Made by a program: the position numbers and the translations under genes. Shown piece by piece: positions 60,901-61,400 of a stretch of DNA of 64,000 nt. Source of the stretch: Apoderus coryli (lineage: Eukaryota; Arthropoda; Insecta; Coleoptera; Attelabidae); contig OU452209.1 of NCBI GenBank assembly GCA_911728435.2, positions 10,894,869 to 10,958,868 on the forward strand, in the 5' to 3' direction. Under the pieces are notes generated by a model that had not been told where the DNA came from, ran no database searches, and was given only the letters and a program-made list of their open reading frames with translations. Every line of letters starts with the position of its first letter. Position 1 is the first letter of the stretch.

Positions 60901-61107
60901 TAATCAATTGGAATATTTCCTTATTAATGTTGTCATCGTGAATTTGGATGCGTTACGGACTTTAGTGAAAGGCAGTCTGACATTTTTGCAACGAGAAATT
61001 TTATCAGCGTTGATTGTTATTGAAGTGCATTCCAGAGATGTCACGCAGAACTTGGTTGATATGAAAATTACGAATATTAATGATTTTGACTGGATTAGTC
61101 AACTAAG
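15862..61107 (+). CDS. DNAH1: Inner-arm axonemal dynein heavy chain, DNAH1 type (partial, 21 exons; extent of gene model)
   Basis: This entry gives the span of the spliced gene; exons are listed separately. The product is the ATP-driven motor heavy chain of a ciliary/flagellar inner dynein arm, in insects mostly of sperm. The window encodes only the N-terminal tail (roughly exons 2-12) and the linker region (from LLDHFWYGLPNEDFDNKW onward). The last exon ends INDFDWISQLR, immediately before the conserved YYW that leads into AAA1, so the P-loops lie beyond the window. The DNAH1 assignment rests on characteristic stretches: ELFDDEDYDIR, KYLTLDEFNALQ, GPFEQRIDEWEEKL, LSDDELLEILSQAKNPLAVQ and LSALIVIEVHSRDV. 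I recall close counterparts of these in DNAH1 rather than in DNAH3/7/12. All junctions are GT-AG and phase-consistent, with no stop codons, so the gene appears functional despite about 40 kb of intronic transposon DNA. Confidence 0.93.
16384..16553 (+). CDS. DNAH1: Dynein exon 3
   Basis: Acceptor TACTATTTAG, donor GTAAGAT. It encodes VKNLLNVLNMLEIEPKELLP ... LPLELFDDEDYDI. The FDDEDYD element preceding a (T/S)PE(E/S)W box is typical of DNAH1-like tails. It leaves two bases (CG) completed by the next exon. Confidence 0.9.
16683..16925 (-). CDS. Candidate secreted peptide precursor nested in a dynein intron
   Basis: An 80-codon minus-strand ORF in the compact 497-bp intron between dynein exons 3 and 4. 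It begins MFRIYNVVALSFYLIVFLSP, a textbook signal peptide, with cleavage plausible after PCLQS. A short acidic/basic linker follows (KYVEDLYSPRQFILNKLN), then a tetrabasic KRRK, then QGQCNALRQLLLERALPPRS and a terminal Gly before TGA. A basic site, an N-terminal Gln (pyroglutamate-prone) and a terminal Gly (amide donor) are the usual layout of a neuropeptide precursor. The DNA is richer in G+C than the flanks. I recognise no known peptide family, and only one Cys lies in the putative mature part. It could be chance or one exon of a larger gene. Confidence 0.45.
   Translation of the reverse strand: MFRIYNVVALSFYLIVFLSPCLQSTKVEESAPIKYVEDLYSPRQFILNKLNDRSHKRRKQGQCNALRQLLLERALPPRSG
17051..17386 (+). 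CDS. DNAH1: Dynein exon 4 (SPESWIQHG)
   Basis: Acceptor TATAATCTAG, donor GTAGATT. It encodes SPESWIQHGIIEGTRYPLPA, a poorly conserved acidic linker, NELFNWVNVAVDEYNFEYKL, and the RIYIMFKAEDPVNFGYRI block. It ends in a split Arg codon (AG then G). The frame runs into TAG one codon later if unspliced. Confidence 0.92.
17388..17839. other. Dynein intron 4
   Basis: The short open frame 17581-17775 has no recognisable protein signature. No repeat is identified. Confidence 0.4.
17840..17975 (+). CDS. DNAH1: Dynein exon 5
   Basis: Acceptor TTTTTTTAG, donor GTAATAT. It encodes YEFFLDCMLMTGTPTIDEAM ... VRNSSVGRKTLYFESATM. Starts in phase 1, completing Arg, and ends in phase 0. Confidence 0.9.
18009..18349. 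mobile_element. MITE, PIF/Harbinger-like
   Basis: A 341-bp non-coding element. The left end (GGCCGTTTGCACCAAC then AGTTTTAGGCAG) and right end (CTGCCTAAAATCGTTG then ATGCAAACGGCC) are inverted repeats of about 40 bp, flanked by TAA on both sides. The GGCCGTTTGCA terminus with a TAA/TTA target is typical of PIF/Harbinger-derived MITEs. Confidence 0.75.
18870..19075 (+). mobile_element. Penelope-like element, GIY-YIG endonuclease fragment
   Basis: Translation gives GIGYIGETGRKVSTCLK, a stop, then HKRSVRFRNITSSALADH, matching the GxxYIGxTxRxxxxRLxEH core of the Penelope endonuclease (18935-19035). An adjacent motif TCAGAAAAATAAACAAACAT-like appears at 18840 and 19055 and in inverse orientation near 21325 and 40050, marking further fragments of the same repeat. 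Confidence 0.7.
19080..20090. other. Dynein intron 5: unresolved repeat-like DNA
   Basis: 19340-19500 has a GC-richer block (TGACAACCCCGCGGAGGG) and a string TGGCGTAGATTTTGGGATTT that could be an LTR end plus primer-binding site, but no second LTR is visible. No gene. Confidence 0.3.
20100..20580 (-). pseudogene. Transposase C-terminal fragment, possibly P/THAP class
   Basis: Two overlapping minus-strand frames (20392-20580 and 20100-20537) form one broken protein. It has an acidic lead (MLLKLSDVMETPTADENIDN), then VCEYIIRKCLLIHKCDTCLK with a CxxC pair, LDDSTLYCHFRAYQNEHSDF, and a conserved F-G-N-L-x-x-P block. Proteins with this order (YIAGYxxRKC, CDxC, LFxxFRAY, FGxLxxP) are common as insect transposon-encoded C-termini. 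I place it tentatively near the P/THAP class. No N-terminal half is recognised. Confidence 0.4.
20585..21540. other. Dynein intron 5: AT-rich spacer
   Basis: Nothing coding. The repeat motif CTATGTTTGTTTATTTTTCT near 21327 is shared with 40048 and, inverted, 18840 and 19060. Confidence 0.4.
21698..23672. mobile_element. Mariner-like element with about 290-bp inverted repeats, TA target
   Basis: The ends are CAAGGTCATTCATTATATTT and its complement AAATATAATGAATGACCCTG-like, flanked by TA. Arms extend to about 22000 and from about 23400, including AAGATCTTTTTGTTCTGATT near 21908 against its complement near 23500. Just inside the left arm (22083-22260) is a transposase N-terminus, MCYSAEEKRQIVRFLYSNHN, a helix-turn-helix of the mariner/Tc type. 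The rest of the transposase is replaced by a BEL/Pao pol fragment. Confidence 0.75.
22256..23390 (+). mobile_element. BEL/Pao retrotransposon pol fragment (RT end and RNase H)
   Basis: Translation gives NPTKREILSITMSIFDALGF (the BEL/Pao hallmark after the RT), VERWEKWRKIIKLVENFRIN, LHIFCDSSEKAYCAV, then from 22604 an open frame APLKQISIPRSELVGALLGS, VVYWTDSQTVLRWLKK, IQDITDVNKWRWLPSKENVA, WLQGPSFL. This is the RNase H-like domain of Pao pol. Stops follow from 23012. No LTRs are seen. It sits wholly inside the mariner-like element's inverted repeats. Confidence 0.82.
24000..24876. other. End of dynein intron 5, nothing recognised
   Basis: AT-rich and non-coding; no repeat boundary identified. 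Confidence 0.4.
24877..25003 (+). CDS. DNAH1: Dynein exon 6
   Basis: Acceptor TTATATTTAG, donor GTAAGTT. It encodes LRDQFKLNHQRTIGELEFRK ... SDYSFLTIPKQKIIQKC. Phase 0 in; one base (G) carried to the next exon. The preceding intron is 6.9 kb and transposon-filled. Confidence 0.9.
25370..26960 (+). mobile_element. Mariner transposase relic split by another element
   Basis: The left part (25370-25587) reads KLVMNDRKLKVHDLADIMKI, SDGSV, then CAKWVPRELT-like residues. The right part (26650-26960) continues VDQKQQRIDASEECLAL, LLDRLKTKIAKKWPHLQKKK and VLFHQ. Together they span the mariner helix-turn-helix linker to the second catalytic region. The break lies inside the codons for LTVD, and removing 25588-26649 rejoins the frame. 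Stops and frameshifts make it dead. A perfect 14-bp-arm hairpin (ATCCAAAAGTCGAT, GATT, complement) lies at about 26744-26775. Confidence 0.75.
25588..26649. mobile_element. Non-autonomous DNA transposon packed with GTGTAA/TTACAC motifs
   Basis: A 1.06-kb insertion flanked by GTA on both sides. Ends are ACAGTAAAAAAA...TTTTTTTACTGT. From both ends inward there are many short inverted units of the type TTACAC..GTGTAA (for example around 25600-25860 and 26385-26640), giving a dense subterminal repeat array. The AT-rich middle (25930-26380) has no coding frame. The CA(C)AGTAAAA-type terminus and a 3-bp target would suit a CMC/Chapaev-type element, but the family is not certain. Confidence 0.7.
27091..27311 (+). 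CDS. DNAH1: Dynein exon 7
   Basis: Acceptor ATATTTCTAG, donor GTAAGAA. It encodes EKVNTGLSKEDFKASCKYFQ, WYNIYVIPETYFAMSYVVGE, CQRLAQMSLF and YLTLDEFNALQLQSVNN. Starts completing a Glu codon; ends in phase 0. Confidence 0.92.
28064..28109. repeat. 32-bp palindrome flanked by 7-bp direct repeats
   Basis: CCTTCAT (28064-28070 and 28103-28109) flanks an inverted repeat CGTTGATTGAAA...TTCAATCAACG (28071-28102). The opposite arm of the surrounding long inverted repeat has the uninterrupted site at 29282-29288 (complement ATGAAGG once), proving insertion with target duplication. Confidence 0.88.
28265..29247 (-). CDS. Transposon-borne PIN/XPG-like nuclease-type protein, one frameshift
   Basis: Two minus-strand frames (28531-29247 and 28265-28564) overlap at a run of nine A near 28545. 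One frameshift there would join them into a protein of roughly 320 residues. Conserved motifs in order: CYHEEADTRIVFHAH, KGSDTDVRVILLGNM, LCKSLPAFHAFTGCDYTAAF (then NKGKIRPF), and a terminal acidic tail. HEEADTR, SDTDV and HALTGCD are signatures of a widespread arthropod/cnidarian repeat-encoded protein whose acidic spacing recalls PIN/FEN-type nucleases; that functional reading is my inference. The N-terminal half of the usual protein is missing. It is the only protein between the long arms. Confidence 0.6.
30044..30120 (+). CDS. THAP-domain first exon of the P-like element
   Basis: Open from ATG: MVSCAVCSCSSRSEIDQKIS then GITFH and a split Arg (AG), donor GTATGTA. Cys residues C4, C7 and C9 and the ITFHR motif fit the N-terminal half of a THAP zinc finger. 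It splices in frame to 30375 (RFPKDPASRHIWTEYV), the canonical THAP HRFPKD junction. Confidence 0.75.
30375..30933 (+). pseudogene. P-like transposase exon 2, deleted and frameshifted
   Basis: Acceptor TGGTTTTTAG. It reads FPKDPASRHIWTEYVSRINW, IPTRNVHKYNLSRS then stop, so the C-x2-H half of the THAP finger is lost at the deletion joint. The remaining 30500-30933 codes for the typical P transposase C-terminus in two frames. Confidence 0.7.
31172..32360. other. Dynein intron 7: small repeat remnants
   Basis: 31403-31427 carries a hammerhead-like core (see separate entry). 31629 holds GCACCCTGTAATC and 31841 a Tc1-like terminus ACAGTGACTGAAAAAAGTAT without a partner. No gene. Confidence 0.4.
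31403..31440 (+). ncRNA. Hammerhead-ribozyme-like core, Penelope-type
   Basis: CTGATGA (31403-31409), then a 4-bp stem GGAA-TAAG-TTCC, then GAAAC and ATGTTTA. The order CUGAUGA / stem II / GAAA is the hammerhead core. Stem III would be minimal and stem I is not evident, so activity is doubtful. Confidence 0.4.
32360..32600 (+). mobile_element. LINE RT C-terminal fragment
   Basis: The translation ISQGAIRMKGFIFRSTTDFQ, then LLQLYVSFVRSRLEYC, is the region after the RT palm in Jockey/CR1-type elements. The minus-strand copy at 34.2-34.5 kb has the parallel GFIIRSTREFQNIDPL and YQSLVRSKLEYA. Only about 70 codons remain. Confidence 0.65.
32601..33750. other. Dynein intron 7: unassigned DNA with a micro-insertion
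   Basis: Mostly unrecognised. Contains the 37-bp palindromic insertion at 33180-33230. Confidence 0.4.
33180..33230. repeat. 37-bp palindrome flanked by 7-bp direct repeats
   Basis: ACTAAAC (33180-33186) and ACTAAAC (33224-33230) flank CAAAGATTAATGTACA, 5 nt, TGTAGATTAATCTTTG (33187-33223). Arms are 16 bp with one mismatch. The same terminal sequence recurs at 45485-45515 and, degraded, at 36463-36483. Confidence 0.85.
33751..35075 (-). mobile_element. Jockey/CR1-type LINE, 5'-truncated, frameshifted
   Basis: The minus strand encodes the RT from FLQYVYPTMSRGEQADAIYT, then DFSKAFDMLDHGIILSKM, GAPQGSNLAPLIFSIYVND, the active-site variant LLFVDDLKLF (F-V-D-D), WCADNRLPLNTKKCKCMSFT, then after a frameshift near 34490 RDLGVLIDNELSFNPHIHSI and VRSKLEYASVVWSSIY. 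After a second break the C-terminal tail reads VPLAYTRNMHLFRVPQAHTN and FFSNNLVAFKHSLQAHLVNL (to about 33860). The 3' end is GACAATAAATAAAA near 33755. It is a long but inactive copy. Confidence 0.88.
35076..35517. other. End of dynein intron 7
   Basis: Nothing coding. A stem-loop-like pair CCGAGCAGTACC / GGTA..CTACTCGG lies at about 35328-35370. Confidence 0.35.
35518..35685 (+). CDS. DNAH1: Dynein exon 8
   Basis: Acceptor CACTTTAG, donor GTGAATA. Its 56 codons include VLKQLKTTWLETVIFNIRMC, IGDLGKGWFDINEKNFEAYE and KRFMELVKHRMQ, which align to the DNAH1 SLRDMSKGWYNLYETNWEVY-type block. Phase 0 both ends. The intron before it is 8.2 kb. Confidence 0.93.
35686..35999. other. Dynein intron 8, left part
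   Basis: AT-rich; the last part is probably the untranslated leader and inverted repeat of the transposon that follows. Confidence 0.4.
36000..36540 (+). mobile_element. Mariner/Tc-type transposase, N-terminal half, dead
   Basis: ATG 36000 opens MERYTLEQRILIVNGENFTV, then AFPRNRAPSETAVRNLIAKF, a helix-turn-helix DNA-binding region. The frame ends at TAA (36246). It continues after shifts as LGVTRGTLRNIFHKALHLHA and NWLSEKLNETNAF, then IIFSDEGHFQVGGY with the first catalytic Asp (SDE). A palindromic remnant (36463-36483) interrupts the frame right after VGGY. The second catalytic region is absent. Confidence 0.78.
36463..36483. repeat. Degraded palindromic insertion, CAAAGATTAATGTACA family
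   Basis: ATTAATGTACATTAATCTTTG: one full arm and a truncated one of the same terminal sequence as at 33187 and 45485, inserted in a transposase frame. No clear target duplication remains. Confidence 0.55.
36541..37146. other. End of dynein intron 8
   Basis: Contains the hammerhead-like motif at 36963-36990 and otherwise nothing recognised. Confidence 0.4.
36963..36995 (+). ncRNA. Hammerhead-ribozyme-like core
   Basis: CTGATGA (36963-36969), a 5-bp stem GTGCA-CATAT-TGCAC, then GAAAC-GTTG. The core order is correct and stem II perfect; stems I and III are weak. Associated with Penelope-type remnants elsewhere in the window. Confidence 0.4.
37147..37362 (+). CDS. DNAH1: Dynein exon 9
   Basis: Acceptor ATTTTTCAG, donor GTAACAT. 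It encodes YTLRLLVLNSIQTFITMMET, SVSDDFVWGEDLLNSAFISH and NPVFSLQLKMDENGPFYSTT, then PQLFQ. This parallels the DNAH1 DDMVWGDDLINSPY and NPLFxxDLxLDxSGxxYST blocks. 72 codons, phase 0. Confidence 0.94.
37363..37689. other. Start of dynein intron 9
   Basis: No feature recognised. Confidence 0.4.
37690..39470 (+). mobile_element. Mariner/Tc-type element with an intron-containing transposase
   Basis: Inverted repeats are seen around 37805-37870 (CAAATCATTTGTTTTTGAGA) and 39350-39395. The transposase starts at 38022 (MDRRRNHFICFPEMTHMILI), has a 63-bp intron, and continues KCNSNASLAARRYAEKFPNR (conserved arthropod mariner-relative N-terminus), then SGSFREDRRGNCGRPRII to a stop at 38609. After frame breaks a second open piece (38756-38986) reads WFQLDGAPAHFARNVRKYL and WPPRSPDLTPLDYSVW, the second and third catalytic motifs (LDGAPAH and SPDLTPLD). 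It is inactive. Confidence 0.82.
38022..38609 (+). pseudogene. Transposase N-terminal part, spliced (intron 38086-38148)
   Basis: Exon 1 is 38022-38085 and exon 2 starts at 38149. The donor is ATGG then GTAAGAT and the acceptor TATTTAATAG. Splicing turns ILIMG and KCNSNASLAA into one frame; unspliced, the frame is lost. Exon 2 stays open to TAG at 38607-38609, then decays. Confidence 0.65.
39500..40140 (-). mobile_element. Penelope-type remnant with ribozyme-like motif
   Basis: No protein is left. The minus strand at 39622-39646 has a hammerhead-like core, and the motif CTATGTTTGTTTACTTTTCT at 40048 is shared with the repeat family next to the Penelope endonuclease at 18.9 kb. It ends near a CCGCCCTGTATAC string at 40130. 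Confidence 0.4.
39605..39650 (-). ncRNA. Hammerhead-ribozyme-like core (best of the window)
   Basis: Minus strand: GTGT, CTGATGA, a 4-bp stem GGTC-TTAT-GACC, GAAAC, CAGTTA, then CACACAC. Core bases are all present, stem II is perfect, GTGT can pair with ACAC to form stem I, and GTTA offers a UH cleavage site. Stem III would be only 1-2 bp, as described for minimal hammerheads of Penelope-like elements. Confidence 0.5.
40443..40702 (+). CDS. DNAH1: Dynein exon 10
   Basis: Acceptor TTTTGTTTAG, donor GTAAGTT. It encodes EVLLRLFDESLRQTHQIRQV, LSSIGLLAEEVSEVRRRFML, and SLIPLIAYANEYLVHVQLYN, then LDIAQFV. Ends with AC of a split Thr codon. The next intron is only 61 bp. Confidence 0.93.
40764..40989 (+). 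CDS. DNAH1: Dynein exon 11
   Basis: Acceptor TATACTTTTAG, donor GTATGTT. It encodes DYANENHTAAEVKEEISNQY, ETLPVIIFIGPFHVNSEHLR and INKRQDIAMKLLDMFAARMK, ending CIDE. The IIIGPFYINTD-like block is diagnostic of DNAH1. Confidence 0.94.
40990..41516. other. Dynein intron 11
   Basis: Two strings ACAGGGTGG at about 41125 and 41229 suggest a small Tc/mariner-like remnant. No gene. Confidence 0.4.
41517..41660 (+). CDS. DNAH1: Dynein exon 12
   Basis: Acceptor ATGGTATAG. It encodes VIQEYKEIMVKLSVKPESIE, HIFDIRDWMETIPMLVRQQE and DLARRYVL. I chose the donor at 41661 (TTG then GTTAGT). The stronger-looking GTATGT ten bases earlier would shift the next exon out of frame at an early stop. 48 codons, phase 0. 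Confidence 0.85.
41739..41981 (+). CDS. DNAH1: Dynein exon 13 (start of linker region)
   Basis: Acceptor TATATTTAG, donor GTAATCA. It encodes EYEVLDHFWYGLPNEDFDNK, WEAIGWPLKIQRQVEYAD and LQDKIETLTQQVVQLSGLRD, then MEK. The DDFNxKWxAxxWPxKI motif is universal in inner-arm heavy chains. 81 codons, phase 0. Confidence 0.95.
42005..42370 (-). mobile_element. Mariner transposase C-terminal relic
   Basis: The minus strand gives ANIPIIPTWLLTPYHF in place of the usual YSPDLAPCDFFLF, then FKIPLKGHRFDDIKTIVA, LLQNVEAPTGAYCSVKDDYI and EGCNEL, the degraded end of a mariner transposase (RLKRPLKGxRF and GDYFEG). It begins about 25-30 bp after the exon 13 donor. Confidence 0.65.
42479..43190. mobile_element. 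Fold-back MITE with long inverted repeats, TA target
   Basis: CAGGGTGTCCCGAAATTAAC (42479) faces GTTAATTTCGGGACACCCCC (about 43170-43190). The arms extend over 200 bp (for instance AAATTTCTGACGATGGGTTT near 42603 against its complement near 43050). Flanked by TA on the left. No coding capacity; mobilised by a Tc/mariner-type transposase by inference. Confidence 0.85.
43191..43375. other. Intron spacer
   Basis: Nothing recognised. Confidence 0.3.
43376..44015 (+). mobile_element. Mariner/Tc transposase relic, catalytic half
   Basis: Pieces in several frames: LFFLTSR / FSDESMFTRNDHR (first catalytic Asp), then YFQQNGCSAHSTRLIHDWLS (second catalytic region) and WGRLKQIVYSEIMPNDVN (after the third). 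Multiple stops. A different lineage from the element at 37.7-39.5 kb. Confidence 0.65.
44120..44640 (+). mobile_element. LINE C-terminal fragment (I/R1-like)
   Basis: The frame TRAMQPCSTAVMEALLHLSP, LPILVKKEGTQIRRSRSLKF matches the post-RT region (GAMxxxPTAAxExLLxLxPLxLxxxxEA) of I/Jockey/R1-group elements. It is followed by shattered sequence. Isolated and dead. Confidence 0.55.
44880..45060 (+). CDS. DNAH1: Dynein exon 14
   Basis: Acceptor AATATTTTAAG, donor GTAAAGA. It encodes VHDYAQDIRKVWKQMKEAQE, LNQRQKLFGVPVVPFDNLTK and EPYKNLWITAS, matching FxMPxTxYDxLxxxxKEFxPxxxLWxTASDW. One base (G) carried over. Confidence 0.94.
45478..45522. repeat. 31-bp palindrome flanked by 7-bp direct repeats
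   Basis: CTGGTAC (45478-45484 and 45516-45522) flanks CAAGGATTAATGTACAT ... ATTAATCTTTG (45485-45515). Same terminal sequence as 33187-33223. The host LINE frame (YTGTVEFINSYL) is restored by removing the insertion and one repeat copy. Confidence 0.85.
46021..46955 (-). mobile_element. hAT element, non-autonomous, with target duplication
   Basis: The termini TAGTGTTTTAA (46021) and TTTAAACACTA (ending 46955) are inverted; the flanking octamers TTCCAAAA / ATCCAAAA match 7 of 8. Inside, the minus strand (46250-46489) encodes the hAT C-terminal dimerisation domain: VSWWQGLCEKQPIASRLLQL, IPTSSGSERNWSTFQSIHTK, and upstream an Asp-rich stretch. The rest of the transposase is lost. It inserted into the LINE described above. 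Confidence 0.85.
47247..47344 (+). CDS. DNAH1: Dynein exon 15
   Basis: Acceptor TTTCTCTTAG, donor GTGAGTT. It encodes WLRTHEIYMDNPILNVDPDA and IEITVTDMYKMM, completing the TASDWLR motif from exon 14. Ends in phase 0. Confidence 0.94.
47345..47868. other. Dynein intron 15
   Basis: No repeat or gene recognised. Confidence 0.35.
47869..48031 (+). CDS. DNAH1: Dynein exon 16
   Basis: Acceptor TTATTTCTAG, donor GTCAATT. It encodes VRLVKVFADIEAVQSVAINI, RNQIDDFKPMIPLLQCLRNP and GMRDRHWDTFYEKT. The IxxLRNPGMRxRHW motif is near-invariant in axonemal heavy chains. One base carried over. Confidence 0.95.
48155..48346 (+). CDS. DNAH1: Dynein exon 17
   Basis: Acceptor TTGGCAATAG, donor GTAATTT. It encodes IKIEIGTTTTFEDLLALGVE, SASKEYSIEQTLDKMMADWE and DNLMDLTPYKQT. 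The KEYxIEQALDKM motif is conserved. One base in (Gly) and one carried over. Confidence 0.95.
48454..48846. mobile_element. Fold-back MITE with CAGGGTGTC ends
   Basis: CAGGGTGTCGCATTTATTTC then AGGCTGAGCTTCTAC at the left matches, inverted, GTAGAAGCTAAGCCT then ACTGGGACATCATG at the right. The left flank is TA. Non-coding, about 390 bp, in intron 17. The inner string GACACCCTGTCACTCC near 48722 may be a second end. Confidence 0.7.
48847..49290. other. End of dynein intron 17
   Basis: A short (TA)n microsatellite lies at about 49026-49041. Near 48905-48950 the minus strand reads CTGAGAATGA ... GGTCGAAAC, a weak hammerhead-like string. No gene. Confidence 0.35.
49291..49468 (+). CDS. DNAH1: Dynein exon 18
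   Basis: Acceptor ATTGTCTAG, donor GTAATTC. It encodes TYIMKISDEIQQMLDDHIVL, TQQISFSPFKGPFEQRIDEW and EEKLKITAEVIEEWMDVQ. The LLDDHIVxTQxMSFSPF motif is a core linker signature. Split Lys codon at the end. Confidence 0.96.
49825..49957 (+). CDS. DNAH1: Dynein exon 19
   Basis: Acceptor TTATTTTATAG, donor GTAGGTG. It encodes QWMYLEPIFSSPDITTQLPV and ESKKYNTMERSWRRIMRNAV. The WxYLEPIFSSxDI motif is universal in dynein linkers. Ends in phase 0. Confidence 0.96.
50070..51207 (-). mobile_element. hAT element (ZMYM1-like transposase C-terminus) with perfect 8-bp target duplication
   Basis: The termini CAGGGCCCCCG (50070) and CGGGGGCCCTG (ending 51207) are perfect inverted repeats, flanked on both sides by GGTATTGT (50062-50069, 51208-51215). 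The minus strand near 50530-50770 encodes NLISTLPNVSISIRILLAND and QERLSGLAILAIEQEIFDGI, then NFGDVINEFATAKSRK, the extreme C-terminus of hAT transposases. The rest is gone, so it is a non-autonomous copy in dynein intron 19. Confidence 0.9.
51415..52045. repeat. Minisatellite of palindromic TTTACGAAATTTCGTAAA units
   Basis: About 630 bp of degenerate tandem units of the form ACACTTTTTTACGAAATWTCG followed by TAAAAAGTGTAAATTTTGGT. Each unit contains an imperfect palindrome (TTTACGAWATTTCGTAAA), so either strand could fold into repeated hairpins. Open frames on both strands inside it (51356-51812) are artefacts of the low-complexity repeat. Confidence 0.85.
52130..52640 (+). mobile_element. 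Jockey-like LINE fragment (RT N-terminal region)
   Basis: Frames give KRGCFVPVFKKMRSHC, ENYRLIFLLSLILKN-like residues (standing for ENYRPIS-LLS), then CQHGFRPGLSTKT and CTADT. This is the region in front of the first RT palm motif. Frameshifted and truncated on both sides. Confidence 0.55.
52819..53357. mobile_element. Tc/mariner-type MITE next to a dynein acceptor
   Basis: CACTGTGCCCAAGATAAGAA (52819) and the inverse, ATTCTTATCTTGGACACAGT-like end (53357), with TA on both sides. Arms are about 130 bp and include GGAATCTTAGAAATGGTA and its complement. It ends 39 bp upstream of exon 20, so the branch point and pyrimidine tract lie in or against it. Confidence 0.85.
53397..53624 (+). CDS. DNAH1: Dynein exon 20
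   Basis: Acceptor TTTCATTAG, donor GTAAGAT. It encodes IIEYCGDRKLLESLKDANHI, LQVVQKGLSEYLEMKRSIFP, RLYFLSDDELLEILSQAKNP and LAVQPHLRKCFENVAR. These strictly conserved linker motifs make it the most certain exon here. 76 codons, phase 0. Confidence 0.97.
53625..54384. other. Dynein intron 20, left part
   Basis: A minus-strand 68-codon frame (54156-54362; contains RTCNFCKEEYETGKLLIEEY) has no recognised family. No other feature. Confidence 0.35.
54385..57089. mobile_element. 2.7-kb DNA transposon, superfamily unassigned
   Basis: The ends CCCAACTAGCAATTCGAC (54385) and GTTAAATTGTTAGTTGGG (ending 57089) are inverted. Both subterminal regions (54470-54760 and 56750-57060) are crowded with variants of AACGTTTATAAAA. 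Near 55260-55400 the plus strand encodes LRENMRTWAVSNNVPHFSQK, KLFAILNKHMPNFLPQDPRT, LLKT, a motif (W..NN.SH..L..LL..L......LPxDxRTLLKT) common in insect transposon-encoded proteins. The rest of the protein is missing. No clear target duplication. Confidence 0.65.
57090..57582. other. End of dynein intron 20
   Basis: Nothing recognised. Confidence 0.35.
57583..57775 (+). CDS. DNAH1: Dynein exon 21
   Basis: Acceptor TTTTATGTAG, donor GTAAATG. It encodes LTFEEDLKITQMFSAEEECV, DLNPSLYPKGNVENWLLVVE, NSMKNTVRTTLGISLEDMMG, then KDRK. The GNVExWLxxVExSM motif is typical of DNAH1. One base carried over. Confidence 0.95.
57838..58197. other. Start of dynein intron 21
   Basis: AT-rich, nothing recognised. 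Confidence 0.35.
58198..58767. mobile_element. Fold-back MITE with CAGGGTGTCC ends
   Basis: CAGGGTGTCCGGGAATAACG at 58198 and its inverse GTCGGGACACCCTA to about 58767, flanked by TA. Long arms (for example GAAACCCCAATTTTGAAAAT near 58425 and its complement near 58520) meet around 58450-58500, where a further ACAGGGTGT string occurs. Non-coding. Confidence 0.85.
58768..59850. repeat. Interspersed direct repeats, about 70 bp
   Basis: The block AATAATTTCGTGGCATAGCG followed by GACA, then ACCTACACAA and GGATTTTGTTTA, occurs at 59107-59168 and again at 59533-59596. Between them are inverted scraps (TAGGTAACACCAG near 59361). No gene is recognised. Confidence 0.55.
59851..60403 (-). mobile_element. 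piggyBac-like transposase relic (tentative)
   Basis: The minus strand reads ELSFDDNSAYILHEIQTGVG, then VIQLGKTMAGGSKIFSMIA, resembling the piggyBac block with a catalytic-region Asp (CDxxxAYxxxFxIYxG) followed by VxxLxxxxxxxGxxxxxDNxFSS. Many stops follow. Flanks with TTAA and CCC-type ends are not established. Confidence 0.4.
60404..60815. other. End of dynein intron 21
   Basis: No gene. Two similar segments, ATGACATGACGTTTTTCGAC and CTGATGACGTCTTTAGACGC, suggest a small inverted or repeated structure near 60410-60490. Confidence 0.35.
60816..61107 (+). CDS. DNAH1: Dynein exon 22 (last in window, just before AAA1)
   Basis: Acceptor ATGTTTGTAG, donor GTAGAGT. It encodes EWVLQWPGQVVIACSQTFWT, VNQLEYFLINVVIVNLDALR, LSALIVIEVHSRDVTQNLVD and INDFDWISQL. 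The WVxxWPGQ motif and the ALxVIxVHxxDV block mark the end of the linker. The split Arg codon would continue into the conserved YYW. Confidence 0.95.
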
Positions 61108-61400
61108 GTAGAGTTCCCATGAACCATTTATATTAATAATGATATGTAACTGTAAATAATTGCTCATGTATTCATCTGATTTATTAGATTATATTATTAA
61201 TATTACTATTAGCGTGGAAACATACCGGCAGCAAATTTTTTGTTGCAAAATCAAAAATCAATGAAATTGCCGCGCACCGCGTGCAAAGGCGCCATGCAAC
61301 GTTTCGCATCGTCTAGCAACAAGAGGGCGATGTTGCGCTGCCGAAGAATAGTCGTCAGTTTCTTTGCAACATTCGTGTAGAGAATTCGAATTTAACGCTT
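61108..61400. other. Start of the last dynein intron; GC-richer patch
   Basis: 61260-61380 is distinctly G+C-richer (CCGCGCACCGCGTGCAAAGG) with repeated GCAAC motifs, probably a small repeat. No gene. Confidence 0.4.
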